A stretch of DNA of 64,000 nucleotides from Pelomonas saccharophila_A (GTDB taxonomy: Bacteria > Pseudomonadota > Gammaproteobacteria > Burkholderiales > Burkholderiaceae_C), in the NCBI RefSeq assembly GCF_031458095.1, contig NZ_JAVDXU010000006.1, positions 62,001 through 126,000 of the forward strand, written 5' to 3'. The position numbers were made by a program, and so were the translations under genes. The first letter of the stretch is position 1. Every line of letters begins with the position of its first letter. The notes under the pieces were generated by a model, which was not told the DNA's origin, did not search any database, and saw only the letters and a list, made by a program, of their open reading frames with translations. Of this stretch, positions 24,833 to 33,620 are shown one piece after another.

Positions 24833-25261
24833 ATGAAACCCCATCGCCTGATCGCCCCCCTCCTCGCCTGGGCCGCCCTCACCAGCTGTGCCCAGACGCC
24901 GCCGGCGCCAACCGCCGCGCTGGCCCCGCCAGCGGCGCCGGCCGCCAGCGAGCCCGAATCGGCCCGGCTGGGGCGCGAACTGCGCGCCCTCATTGGCACG
25001 CCCAGCTGCAGCAGCGACTCGCAGTGCCGCACGATCGCCGTCGGAGCCAAGGCCTGCGGCGGGCCGGTCGCGTACTGGGCCTGGTCCACACAGGCGACCG
25101 ATGCCCAGAAGCTCACCGCGCTGGCTGCACAGCAGGCCGCGGTGCAGCGGCGCGAGGTCGAAGCCAGCGGCATGCGCTCGAACTGCGCCATGGCCGTCGA
25201 CCCGGGCGCCGTCTGCGTGGCCCAGCGCTGCGAGCTCGCCACGCCCCAGAGCGCGCGCTGA
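24833..25261 (+). CDS. Small Cys-containing lipoprotein, unknown function
   Basis: A 142-residue protein whose N-terminus ends in the lipobox LTSC, so it should be a lipoprotein. An Ala/Pro-rich spacer is followed by a compact domain (about 50-142) with five cysteines, including PSCSSDSQC and ACGGPVAYW, ending with CVAQRCEL. I recognise the Cys pattern only from uncharacterised proteobacterial proteins. ATG 24833 begins the signal; the open frame further upstream is antisense to the CAP gene. Outer- or inner-membrane location is uncertain. Confidence 0.65.
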   Translation: MKPHRLIAPLLAWAALTSCAQTPPAPTAALAPPAAPAASEPESARLGRELRALIGTPSCSSDSQCRTIAVGAKACGGPVAYWAWSTQATDAQKLTALAAQQAAVQRREVEASGMRSNCAMAVDPGAVCVAQRCELATPQSAR

Positions 25262-25262
25262 C

Positions 25263-25296
25263 GAAAAAAAACCGCAGACCCTGAGGCCTGCGGTTG
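25263..25296 (-). terminator. Rho-independent terminator of the subtilase gene
   Basis: Read on the minus strand, an 8-bp stem AACCGCAG/CTGCGGTT (25288-25295 with 25270-25277) is followed by an uninterrupted run of eight T residues (A-tract 25264-25271 on the plus strand). It lies about 37 bases after the subtilase stop. The stem can also serve the convergent lipoprotein gene, but the T-tract favours the minus strand. Confidence 0.8.
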
Positions 25297-25332
25297 GTTG
25301 CCAGCCGGCCGCCGAAGCGGCCGAGGGTGGGC

Positions 25333-28300
25333 TTACTGCTCCACGGCGGTTTCGACCAGCTTGGCCGGCACCGTGCTGGGCTCGTTGAGCACCGGCACGC
25401 TGCCATCGGTCGAGACGCGCACCGTCGTCGTGGTCTGGGCCACGCCGGCCAGGTCCAGCAGCTGGAAGGCGCCGAGGTAGCGCTTGCCAGTGGCCAGGCC
25501 GGACCAGGTCAGGCCGACCGAGGCGGTGCTGCCGGCATAGACCTGCGAGGGCACGACGACCTTCAGGCCGGCACCTTCGTTCGGGCTGACGATCCAGCTC
25601 GACAGCGAGTGCGTCATGGCAGCGCCGCCGCCATAGGCGACCACGCAGACCTTGTAGGTACCCGCGGTCGGGTTCAGCACCTGCACCGTTTCGTTGGAGC
25701 CGTCGTTGCCCGAGTACACCGAGGTGGTGCCGTTGGGGTAGAGCAGCAGCATGTCGTTGTCGTCGCCGGCAGCGCCGACGTCGGCATCACGCAGACCGAA
25801 GCGGGCCACCATGGCACCGGCAGGCACGTTGAAGCTGTAGACCTTGACGTTGGCGGTGTCGGCACCGGCCTGGCAGAGGGCCTTCAGCGTCGCGCTGCTG
25901 GTGGCCTTGGGCGCCAGCGTGACCGGCGCGCTCATGGTCACTTCCTTCAGGCCGCCCTGCTTCACGCCCATGCGGCCGTTGAAGCCGGTACGGACCGTCA
26001 TCAGGCGGGTGCCCGAGAGCGTGGTGCCCGTGACGTCGGCCGGAGCCGTGATGGGCTTGCCCACCTTGGCCTGGATGGGCGAGCGCACGCTGTGGCCGCC
26101 GGCGCCGTCGCTCCAGACCAGCTGGCCGTAGTTCCAGGCACCTTCGACCGCCGTCGTCGCGGTCAGCTTGACCGTGAAGGAAGCGGAGGCACCCGGAGCC
26201 AGGGTCAGCGAGGAAGGCGTCACGACGGTCGTGAAGCCCGGCACGCTGGCGGTGGCGGTGTAGGTGGCGCTGGAGGAGCCGACGTTGGTGACGGTACGCG
26301 GGAAGGTGACGCTGCCGATGACGGTACCTGCAGTCATGGACGGCAGGTTCAGATCGGAGGTCTCGCTCAGCGTGCCGATGGTCGTGCAGTCGCTCTGCGG
26401 CTGGACGGCAGGCTTGTTCACCTTGCACTGGTACTTGATCCAGTCGTTGCTGCCGCTGTTGTAGACCAGACCCGGATCGGTGGCCTTGTTGGGCTGCACA
26501 TGGCCGGCACCCTGGGACCAGGGCAGCAGGCCGTTGGACAGACCGGTCAGGTTGTCGTTCAGCGTCGTGTAGGCCGTCGTCATCAGCGCCGACTTGATGG
26601 CGCCAGGGCCCCAGGTCGGGTGGGCCTGCTTGAGCAGCAGGGCCAGGCCAGCCACGTGGGGGCTGGACATGGACGTGCCCTGATAGGACGCCCAGGCCGG
26701 GCCCGGCACCAGGGTGCCAGCAGCCACGGCGTCACGCTGGGCCTGGGTCAGGTCAGGCGTCACCTGGGCAATGATGTCCACGCCCGGCGCGGTCAGGTCG
26801 GGCTTGAGCACATTGCTGTCACCCTGGTTGGGGCCGCGCGACGAGAAGTTCGCCATGATCGGCGCCGCGGTGGTGCCGATGTAGAACTGGCTGATGTCGG
26901 CGGTGGCGCCGGCCGTCTGGGCGTAGGTCTTGATCGCGGCGCCATCGGCGCTCGTCACGTGCACGGTAGGCACGGAGTGGGCCTCGGCCACCAGGCCGGC
27001 ACCGTTGTCCATCATGACCATGCCGACGCCGCCGGCATTCAGCACGGCCAGGCTCTTGTCGACGCGGGCGTTGGTACCGCGGGTGCAGACGACGATCTTG
27101 CCGGCCACCTTGGCAGGGTCCAGCTCGAGCGGATTGCTGAAGCACAGGTTCAGGTTGGCGCTGGCGCCGGCGATGCCGGCATCTTCGGCGCGGACGATGG
27201 GCTTGCCGATCAGGGTCGCCAGGTTGTTCAGCGAGGCGCCGGTGTACTTGGCGGCGTTGCCCAGCGTCACGTCGCCGGAGAAGGCGCGGTCATGCGTGGA
27301 AGCAGCCACCGTCGTCAGCCAGGGGCTGATGTGGGCCACGGCCGTGCCCGGGCCGCTGTTGCCAGCCGAGGCGGCAACAAAGACACCGGCGCGGGCGGCG
27401 CGGTAGAAGGCCTGCTCGACGGGGTCGTTGACCGAGGTCTGCGAGCCGCTGATCGAGTAGTTGATGACGTTGACACCGTCGGCCACGGCCTGGTCGATGG
27501 CGGCGACGGAGTCGGTGGTGTAGCAGCTGTTCTGGCTGCCGGTGCCGTCGGTGGCAGCGGCGTTCACATAGGTCCAGCAGACCTTGTAGGCCGCGACGCG
27601 GGCGCGCGGCGCCATGCCGGAAGCCTGGCCCAGCGCAATGCCGTTGACGATGGCGGACGGGCCGGAGTTGCCGGCTGCGGTCGACGCGGTGTGGTCGCCG
27701 TGGCCGCCGTGGCCGGTTGCGCCCGAGACCGAATCACGGCCGGAGCTGGGGAAGTCGGTCCAGTGCAGCACCTGGCCGGAAGCATTGAAGCCGGCGTTGA
27801 AGTGGCGGATGCCGACCAGCTTGTTGTTGCAATGCTTGGCGGGATCGATGCCGGGGCCGGGCACGCAGGTGCCGGTGAAGGTGGCGGGCGCGGGGGCGTA
27901 GACCTGGGCATCGGCCGGGTTGTTGCTCGGCACGCCATTGGCGTCGACGCGGTCGAAGAAGGCGGGATTCTCGGGCCAGATGCCACCGTCGACGATGCCG
28001 ACGACCAGGTTCTCGCCCTTGACGGCCGAGCCGCCGGCCATTTGCGACCACAGGCCGCCCGGGGCCGTCAGGCCGAGGAACTTGCTGGTCGAGATGGTGT
28101 CGAGCTGGCGGGCTTCGTCCTGCCACAGGCCGACGACCTGGGAGTTGGCGGCCAGCGTACGCGCCTCGTCATCCGTCAGGCGGGCCGCGAAGCCGTTGAA
28201 GACGGTCTTGTAGGTGGCCAGGATGGGAGCGTTGCCGACCAGCGAGATCACATTGCTCTGCTGCTGGCTGAGGTAGCCCACATAGGCCTGCACGGCAGCG

Positions 28301-28494
28301 CTGCCGAAGCGGAAGGGTTCACCGGCCGCGGGCTGGGTCGCCGCGTAGCCGGACACCGTGCCCTGGTAGGAGGCAGCGGGTTCGTCCTTGAGTTGGACGA
28401 TGTAGGTCTTGCGGTCCTGCGCAAAGGAGCTTGTGGCCAAACCAGAGAGCAGAACCAGCGTCGCCAGTGCGGCGGGCTTGAGTTTCATCTTCAT
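25333..28494 (-). CDS. Secreted subtilisin-like serine protease (S8, plant-type architecture)
   Basis: A 1053-residue secreted peptidase. It has a signal peptide (about 1-26) and an inhibitor_I9 propeptide (about 30-130). The S8 catalytic domain carries Asp169 (GIVDGGIW), His268 (GHGDHTAS) and Ser608 (GTSMSSPHVAG). A protease-associated (PA) domain is inserted between His and Ser, at about 430-560. A fibronectin-like domain (about 680-800) and a beta-rich PPC-like region (about 870-970) follow. This layout is that of plant subtilases and their bacterial relatives. ATG 28494 is used; 28488 is also possible. The T2SS-like operon upstream is a candidate export route, but that is inference. Confidence 0.93.
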   Translation of the reverse strand: MKMKLKPAALATLVLLSGLATSSFAQDRKTYIVQLKDEPAASYQGTVSGYAATQPAAGEPFRFGSAAVQAYVGYLSQQQSNVISLVGNAPILATYKTVFNGFAARLTDDEARTLAANSQVVGLWQDEARQLDTISTSKFLGLTAPGGLWSQMAGGSAVKGENLVVGIVDGGIWPENPAFFDRVDANGVPSNNPADAQVYAPAPATFTGTCVPGPGIDPAKHCNNKLVGIRHFNAGFNASGQVLHWTDFPSSGRDSVSGATGHGGHGDHTASTAAGNSGPSAIVNGIALGQASGMAPRARVAAYKVCWTYVNAAATDGTGSQNSCYTTDSVAAIDQAVADGVNVINYSISGSQTSVNDPVEQAFYRAARAGVFVAASAGNSGPGTAVAHISPWLTTVAASTHDRAFSGDVTLGNAAKYTGASLNNLATLIGKPIVRAEDAGIAGASANLNLCFSNPLELDPAKVAGKIVVCTRGTNARVDKSLAVLNAGGVGMVMMDNGAGLVAEAHSVPTVHVTSADGAAIKTYAQTAGATADISQFYIGTTAAPIMANFSSRGPNQGDSNVLKPDLTAPGVDIIAQVTPDLTQAQRDAVAAGTLVPGPAWASYQGTSMSSPHVAGLALLLKQAHPTWGPGAIKSALMTTAYTTLNDNLTGLSNGLLPWSQGAGHVQPNKATDPGLVYNSGSNDWIKYQCKVNKPAVQPQSDCTTIGTLSETSDLNLPSMTAGTVIGSVTFPRTVTNVGSSSATYTATASVPGFTTVVTPSSLTLAPGASASFTVKLTATTAVEGAWNYGQLVWSDGAGGHSVRSPIQAKVGKPITAPADVTGTTLSGTRLMTVRTGFNGRMGVKQGGLKEVTMSAPVTLAPKATSSATLKALCQAGADTANVKVYSFNVPAGAMVARFGLRDADVGAAGDDNDMLLLYPNGTTSVYSGNDGSNETVQVLNPTAGTYKVCVVAYGGGAAMTHSLSSWIVSPNEGAGLKVVVPSQVYAGSTASVGLTWSGLATGKRYLGAFQLLDLAGVAQTTTTVRVSTDGSVPVLNEPSTVPAKLVETAVEQ

Positions 28495-28523
28495 CAAACA
28501 GTCCTTTCGACGAAAGCGGCGGG

Positions 28524-29282
28524 TCAGACAGCGCGGCGGCGGCTGGCACGGAAGGCGGCAAGGCCGGCGACGCTCAGCAGAGCGAGGCTGGCGGGCTCGG
28601 GCACGTGCTCGATGGTGATGTTGTCGATGCCGAACTGGGCACGGTCCGTGTTGAAGGACGTGCAGCTCGTGCCGCCGCCGGGAGCCGGGCAGGCAAAGCC
28701 ATAGGCATAGACGTAGTCGAACTCGAGGTTGCCGAAGGCACCGGTGCTGAAATTGGCGAAACCCAGTTCGTTGGCCGCATTCAGGCCGGTCAGCGCGAAG
28801 GTGGCGGTCGTCGAGACGCCGTTGCGCATGCCCTGCAGGCGCACGAAGCCGGGAGTGGACTGCAGCGGATCACCATTGCCGATCCAGCTGGCGCTGAAGC
28901 TCTTCACGGAGAAGCGGAAGCCATCCGTCGAGCCGAAGACGACGGCGCCATCGTTCAGCATCGCCAGGTACTGCGATGCATTGTTGGTCGGGCAGGTCAC
29001 GCTCATGCAGGCAGAGGGATCGCTGCCGTCCATCAGGGCGCCGACGAAATCACCGATCTGGGCAGTGGCGGAGTTGGAGAACGGGTCGAAGAACATCGTG
29101 CGGCCGGCCAGGCCGTTCTGATAGAACTCGTCGCCGTTCAGCAGCAGCGGTGCGAAGGGCGCGAAAGGCGACGGGTCCACCGTATTGAAGTCGACGGTTG
29201 TGCGCAGCACGCCGGCCTGGACACCCGCCGACAGGGTCAGCGCAGAAATAGCCAGCGCTGCCATGGTCAAAACCTTCTTCAT
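28524..29282 (-). CDS. PEP-CTERM sorting-domain protein
   Basis: A 252-residue secreted protein with a signal peptide (about 1-23). It ends in the tripartite PEP-CTERM signal: VPEPASLALL, a hydrophobic helix, then the basic tail RASRRRAV. Exosortase recognises this and releases the protein to the envelope surface. Just before it, QFGIDNI matches the QFxxD-type PEP-CTERM subfamily. Four cysteines lie in two close pairs (near CMSVTC and CPAPGGGTSC). No exosortase gene is in the window. It lies upstream of the subtilase on the same strand with a 29-base gap, so they may be co-transcribed. Confidence 0.85.
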   Translation of the reverse strand: MKKVLTMAALAISALTLSAGVQAGVLRTTVDFNTVDPSPFAPFAPLLLNGDEFYQNGLAGRTMFFDPFSNSATAQIGDFVGALMDGSDPSACMSVTCPTNNASQYLAMLNDGAVVFGSTDGFRFSVKSFSASWIGNGDPLQSTPGFVRLQGMRNGVSTTATFALTGLNAANELGFANFSTGAFGNLEFDYVYAYGFACPAPGGGTSCTSFNTDRAQFGIDNITIEHVPEPASLALLSVAGLAAFRASRRRAV

Positions 29283-29541
29283 TCAACTACCCACTTTCTT
29301 TGCAAAGTTGATCAATGCCGCACAGGCTGCAGCGCATAAGCACCGCCACCATTCCGAACCGCCAGGGTCTGACGGCCGGAATGCCTGCGCATAGATGGAC
29401 TACCCAGCCCAGCTAGGCGGCCGATTCTGAGTGAGCAAAAATCCACGGCCATCCCAAGTTCCCCGGCATCCAAGCAAGGGGGGAGGGGGTATTCACCAAG
29501 GCCGCTGACTTGACGGGTCAGTACGAAATTCCCTAGCAAGT

Positions 29542-30057
29542 TCACCTTGACGCGCCGCTGGCTGCCGACGCAGCAGAAGCAGGATCCACGGGAAGCTGGG
29601 GGATACCCGCGGCGTAGCGCGACGAGAACAGCAGATCGTGAGCCTGCTTGACCGGCTGGCCGTCCGGCCCGTACTCGCGCAGCAGGGCATGCTTGGAGCG
29701 GCTGCGCACCGCGCTGAAGGCGCCGGGCTGGCCCGGCTCGGGCACCAGCTCCCAGTCCACCTTGCCGGTGAAGGGATCCTCGTAGGCGCGGCGCAGATGG
29801 CGGCGCGGCCGCGGGCTGCGCTGGTCCTCGACGAGGTCTTCCAGGCTCCTGGGGTATTGCTCGGGCGGGTTGGGCGTGGCCTTGGCATAGGCCGAGATCG
29901 CGCGCGCGATCTCGCCGCCACGGAACAGCAGCTCGCGCTCGCGCTCGCGCTGGGCCGCCGTGCTCCAGGCCTGGCCCAGGGCCGCGAGGCCGGCCGCCGT
30001 CAGCGCGACGAGGAAGAGGACGGCCAGATAGCTGTAGCCGCGCTCCAGGCGCCTCAT
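29542..30057 (-). CDS. Minor pseudopilin-like protein lacking Glu+5
   Basis: A 171-residue type IV pilin-like protein and last gene of the secretion operon. Its prepilin signal is MRRLERG followed by YSYLAVLFLVALTAAG. After the Gly/Tyr cleavage site, position +5 is Ala instead of the usual Glu, as in GspK-type tip pseudopilins. The soluble part includes a DPFTG segment shared in form with the two upstream pseudopilins. It has no ATPase or enzyme motif. ATG 30057 directly begins the prepilin leader. It lies 7 bases after the upstream gene. Confidence 0.8.
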   Translation of the reverse strand: MRRLERGYSYLAVLFLVALTAAGLAALGQAWSTAAQRERERELLFRGGEIARAISAYAKATPNPPEQYPRSLEDLVEDQRSPRPRRHLRRAYEDPFTGKVDWELVPEPGQPGAFSAVRSRSKHALLREYGPDGQPVKQAHDLLFSSRYAAGIPQLPVDPASAASAASGASR

Positions 30058-30064
30058 GCCGCCC

Positions 30065-30445
30065 TCACCAATCGGCGTAGAGCCGCCCGTCGGCGCTGCG
30101 GCCGGCGGCACCGCTGCGCACATCCCAGACCTTGCCGCTGGCCTGCATCTCGGTGGGCGGCGGCAGCTCGACCCAGGTCTCGCGGCTGGCGGTCAGCGGG
30201 TCCTCGGGCACATCGCGGATATAGCGCGCCGCGGCCAGCTCCTGCAGGGAGTCGGGATAACGGCCTTTGTCAGCGGCGTACTGGTCGATGGCGTCGCGCA
30301 TCGTCGTCAGCGACTGCAGCAGGGCCGTCTCCTTGCTCTTGTGCAGGGACGCGAAATAGCGTGGCGCGGCGATGGACGCGAGCAGGGCCACGATGGCCAT
30401 GACGACGATGAGCTCGATCAAGGTGAAGCCGCGGGACTGTTTCAT
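30065..30445 (-). CDS. Minor pseudopilin, GspG/H-like
   Basis: A 126-residue pseudopilin with the canonical signal SRG/FTLIELIVVMAIVALLA, including Glu+5. The C-terminal domain has RYPDSLQEL and VPEDPLT, typical of the small GspG-like subunits of T2SS-like systems. Start is ATG 30445, which overlaps the stop of the upstream pseudopilin gene by one base (TGATG). It is predicted to be processed by a PilD-type peptidase encoded elsewhere. Confidence 0.85.
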   Translation of the reverse strand: MKQSRGFTLIELIVVMAIVALLASIAAPRYFASLHKSKETALLQSLTTMRDAIDQYAADKGRYPDSLQELAAARYIRDVPEDPLTASRETWVELPPPTEMQASGKVWDVRSGAAGRSADGRLYADW

Positions 30446-30912
30446 CACCAGTCTTTCAGCTTGGATCCGTCCAGCGCCTTGCGCTCCGAACGCGAGTAGA
30501 CGTCGAAGACATCCTTGCCGGCACGCGGATCGTCGGGCGCGCTGTCGTAGGCGCGCAGCCCCCAGGTCTCGGCGGCACTCTGCTCGGCCGGCGCAAAGGG
30601 GTCGCGCGGCAGGCGGCGCAGGAAATAGATCTTGCGGCCATTGGGCGACTTGGCGTCGGCGACGCCATCGACGAGCAGCTGCAGCTTTTGCGGATAGCCG
30701 CTGTCCTCGGGGCTCAGCATGATGCTGCCGGTCTCGGCGGCGCGCTTGTAGGCATCGAGGGCTTCGCGCAGCGTGCGCAGGGCCTGGCGCAGCTCATGCT
30801 CGCGGCTGCGCTGCACCGACAGCTCGAGCAGGGGCCGCGCCGCGGACGCGAGCACGCCCAGCATGGCCAGCACGACCAGCATCTCGATGAGCGTGAAGCC
30901 GCGAGCTCGCAT
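30445..30912 (-). CDS. Minor pseudopilin, GspG/H-like
   Basis: A 155-residue pseudopilin with signal RARG/FTLIEMLVVLAMLGVLA and Glu+5. The long amphipathic helix is followed by a globular domain with LPRDPFAP and an Asp/Lys-rich C-terminus. The start is ATG 30912; upstream GTG at 30918 is less likely. It lies 9 bases downstream of the secretin stop and is the first of three tandem pseudopilin genes. Confidence 0.85.
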   Translation of the reverse strand: MRARGFTLIEMLVVLAMLGVLASAARPLLELSVQRSREHELRQALRTLREALDAYKRAAETGSIMLSPEDSGYPQKLQLLVDGVADAKSPNGRKIYFLRRLPRDPFAPAEQSAAETWGLRAYDSAPDDPRAGKDVFDVYSRSERKALDGSKLKDW

Positions 30913-30921
30913 CAGCACTGC

Positions 30922-33102
30922 CTACTTCACTGCTTCCACGGTGAGCAGGCCCGAGCCTTCGAGGCGCACAGGCGCCGACTCGCCATTCAGCCCGCTGGCC
31001 GACAGCGCGCTGACGCCGATATTGAGCACCTGCCCTGCCGCTGGCGGCAGGGCGCGGAAGGCGACGACGCGGTCCCCACGCGGCGCCAGCTCGACGGGAT
31101 AGCGCCCCGGCGCCGCGCCTTGCAGCGGTTGGGCCGGCGTCAGGCGGCTGGCGTCGTACTCCAGTTCGCCCTTGATCTGCAGCCCGCTTTCGTTCTTCAG
31201 CGCGACGGAGACGGTTCCGCCGGCCGGGATCTGCGGCGTGACGTCCAGCTTCAGCAGCGCCTCCGCGGTCGCTGCCACGGGCTGGGCCTGCGGCCCGGGC
31301 GCCGCAGCCGCGCCACCGCTGCTCGGCGCCACGCCGACCTTGGCCTCGCGGCGCAGCAGGCTGCTGAAGGCGCCGGGGCTGGCGTCGGTGCCGCTGGCCA
31401 GGCGGGTCAGCGAGGCATCGGGAACGGCCAGGTTGCGCACCACGCGCGGCGTGATCAGCAGCACCACCTCGGTCTTGTTGCGCGTGTCCGTCGTCGTGCC
31501 GAACAGTCGGCCCAGCACCGGGATGCTGGACAAGCCCGGGATGCCGGTGGCGGCCTTGCGGTCCTCGTCGTTGATGAGGCCGGCCAGCACTTGCGTCTCG
31601 CCGTCGGCCAGGCGCAGCACGGTGGAGGTGTTGCGCGTGCCGATCTCGTAGGCCGTCGTGCCGCCTGGGCCGGTGACCTGGCGGATCAGATTGCTGACCT
31701 CCAGGCCGACCTTGATGACGACGTCGTTGTCGAGCTGGATGGTGGGCTCGACATCCAGCTTCAGGCCGATGTCCAGATAGCTGACCGAGGCCGCCACCGA
31801 GGTCGAGCCGGTGAAGTTGGTCGTCGTCGTGAACACCGGCAGCTTCTGGCCGATGTGGACCTTGGCCTTGTCGCGGTTGCGCACACGGATCTTGGGATTG
31901 GCCAGGATGTTGGAGTTGCCGGCCGTGCCGCGCAGCGTCGCGACGACGACGGGATTGGCGATGCTGGCGCGGAAGTTGATCGGGTTCTTGCCACCCACGA
32001 ACACCGCCGGCGGGATATTGCCGGCCGCGTCGCTGATGCCCAGCGAGGCCTGCTCGGGCCACTTCAGCCCCAGCTCGTCGACGCGGTCGGTGGCCAGTTC
32101 CATGACCTCGACCTCCAGCATGACCTCGGGCTCGGGCAGGTCGACGGAGGCGATGAGCTTCTCGACCAGACGCAGCACCTCGGGCGTGTCGCGCACGATG
32201 AGCAGGTTCAGTCGCTCGTCGATGTGAATGTCGCGCACCTTGGCGATGGTGCGCACCATCGCCTGCACCTGCTTGACGTCGGCATTCGTCAGGTAGAGCG
32301 TGCGGGTGATCAGCTCCTGGTGCTCGCGCTGCTTGGCGGCGGTGTTGGGGAAGATCAGCACCGAGGTCTCGTTGAGCAGCTTGCGGTCCAGCTGCTGGGT
32401 GCCGAGGATGACGCGCATGGCCTCGTCCATCGTCACATTGCGCAGGAAGACGGTGACGCGGGCATCGGCGCGCACATCCTTGTCGAAGACGAAGTTGACG
32501 CCGCTGCTGCGCGACAGGGCTTCGAAGACCTGGCGCAGCGGCGCCTCGCGGAACTCCAGCGTGACCGGCTTCTGGAAGGCCGGGCCCAGTTCGCCGACTG
32601 CCGCCTCCAGCGGTCGCGCCTGGGCGACCTGGCTGGCCAGCAGGCGGGCGCCCGGATGCTGGGGCGACTCGGCCAGAATCTCGCGGGCGACGGCTTCAGC
32701 CCGCTCCAGCTTGCCGTCCTTCAGCGCCGCGCGGCCGCTGGCCAGCTGGGCGTCCTGACGGCGGCTGCGCTCCACTTCCGTCGTCAACGCGGCCAGGCGC
32801 GGATGCCTGCTGTCGGCCAGGGCCAGCTGGCTCAGCAGGGCCGAGGCCTCATCCCAGCGGCCGGCACCACGCAGGGCCTCGATCTGCAGGATGAGGCGGG
32901 CCGAGGCCTGCTCGCGGGCACGCACCTGGGCCGCGCGCAGTTGCGGATCGGTCGGGTCCTTGACGAGGGCGTCGTCCAGCACGCGCAGGGCCGCCGGCCA
33001 CTGGTTGCTGCGGCCAAGGTCTTCGGCCTGGCGCAGGGCCGGATTGGCGCAGCCTGCCAGAAGCAGGGCGACGCCGAGGAGGAGGAATAAGGGCTGCTTC
33101 AT
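30922..33102 (-). CDS. Lipoprotein secretin with TPR-like N-terminus and C-terminal cohesin-like domain (GspD-type)
   Basis: A 726-residue outer-membrane channel protein. It has a lipobox (LLLAGCANP), then a TPR-like helical region (about 20-150). A secretin/TonB short N-terminal domain follows (about 170-240, TLEFREAPLRQVFEALSR), then N-type repeats and the secretin beta-domain (about 340-560). The latter includes VPVLGRLFG-type sequence and VVLLITPRVV. The C-terminal region (about 610-726) resembles a cohesin domain (GGTVSVALKNESGLQ...GELEYDASRL). Secretins of this kind form the outer-membrane gate of type II secretion or related pili. The start is set at the lipoprotein signal, overlapping the previous gene by four bases. 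Confidence 0.9.
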   Translation of the reverse strand: MKQPLFLLLGVALLLAGCANPALRQAEDLGRSNQWPAALRVLDDALVKDPTDPQLRAAQVRAREQASARLILQIEALRGAGRWDEASALLSQLALADSRHPRLAALTTEVERSRRQDAQLASGRAALKDGKLERAEAVAREILAESPQHPGARLLASQVAQARPLEAAVGELGPAFQKPVTLEFREAPLRQVFEALSRSSGVNFVFDKDVRADARVTVFLRNVTMDEAMRVILGTQQLDRKLLNETSVLIFPNTAAKQREHQELITRTLYLTNADVKQVQAMVRTIAKVRDIHIDERLNLLIVRDTPEVLRLVEKLIASVDLPEPEVMLEVEVMELATDRVDELGLKWPEQASLGISDAAGNIPPAVFVGGKNPINFRASIANPVVVATLRGTAGNSNILANPKIRVRNRDKAKVHIGQKLPVFTTTTNFTGSTSVAASVSYLDIGLKLDVEPTIQLDNDVVIKVGLEVSNLIRQVTGPGGTTAYEIGTRNTSTVLRLADGETQVLAGLINDEDRKAATGIPGLSSIPVLGRLFGTTTDTRNKTEVVLLITPRVVRNLAVPDASLTRLASGTDASPGAFSSLLRREAKVGVAPSSGGAAAAPGPQAQPVAATAEALLKLDVTPQIPAGGTVSVALKNESGLQIKGELEYDASRLTPAQPLQGAAPGRYPVELAPRGDRVVAFRALPPAAGQVLNIGVSALSASGLNGESAPVRLEGSGLLTVEAVK

Positions 33103-33620
33103 GGGACTGGCCTGAAGACGATGTTCTGGGGGAGCTGGCCGGGCAGCCAGGTCAGGCGCACGCCGCTGTCGGAGACTTGCTCGACGCGCCACTGACCGTC
33201 GATGACGTCGCCGCGCTTGGCGCTCAAGGCCTTGTTGGGCCCGGTCAGCAAGGCGACCTCGACGGCCTTGGCGCCCTCGCCTTCGATGACGCGGCCGATC
33301 ATCTGATAAGGCGCCGGCGGGGCCACGGGCGGCGGCGGTGGCGGGGCAGCCACCGGCGGCGGTGCCGGCGGTGGAGGCGGTGGTGGAGGCGGCTGCCAGG
33401 CGGCCAGTTGGGACGCGGGCGCATCGGCCCAGGCCACGCGCGAAGGTACGGCCGGTGCCGGCGCGCTGGCGGCGGAGGCTGCTGCTGCCACAGATGCGGC
33501 GCGGCGCGCCGGTGCGGCCACGGCGGCGGCCGCATCGTCCTCGGGCCGGGTCGCGACCCAGGCCGTCGCGGCCAGCGTCGCCGCCAGCGCGCCTCCCAGC
33601 GCGAGTTGACGCGGCGTCAT
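33099..33620 (-). CDS. GspC/PilP-like periplasmic coupling protein with poly-proline linker
   Basis: A 173-residue bitopic protein. It has one N-terminal membrane helix (about 5-24), an Ala-rich stretch and a long poly-proline linker (about 77-105, encoded at 33305-33395). It ends in a homology-region-like domain (about 108-173) with YQMIGRVIEG, GPNKALSAKRGD and VRLTWLPGQ. This is the layout of GspC/PilP/MshK proteins, which join the inner-membrane platform to the secretin. It sits directly before the secretin gene and overlaps both neighbours by four bases. Sequence identity to classical GspC is low. Confidence 0.75.
   Translation of the reverse strand: MTPRQLALGGALAATLAATAWVATRPEDDAAAAVAAPARRAASVAAAASAASAPAPAVPSRVAWADAPASQLAAWQPPPPPPPPPAPPPVAAPPPPPPVAPPAPYQMIGRVIEGEGAKAVEVALLTGPNKALSAKRGDVIDGQWRVEQVSDSGVRLTWLPGQLPQNIVFRPVP

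Noticed and set aside
25294..28704. Long open frame on the plus strand (over 1,100 codons)
   Set aside because: It lies exactly antisense to the subtilase, is Gly/His/Arg-rich with no domain, and results from GC-rich third positions. The subtilase has a full catalytic triad.
29283..29541. Search for a sigma-54 promoter before the PEP-CTERM gene
   Set aside because: A TTGCA and an upstream CGGCAT exist on the minus strand, but the GG-to-GC spacing is four bases too long for a -24/-12 promoter. The gap holds no gene I can support.
30688..33090. Long plus-strand open frame of about 800 codons
   Set aside because: Antisense to the secretin and first pseudopilin, low-complexity composition and no recognisable motif.
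33305..33395. Poly-proline coding tract taken as a tandem repeat element
   Set aside because: It is an in-frame linker of the GspC-like protein, a normal feature of this family, with irregular units.
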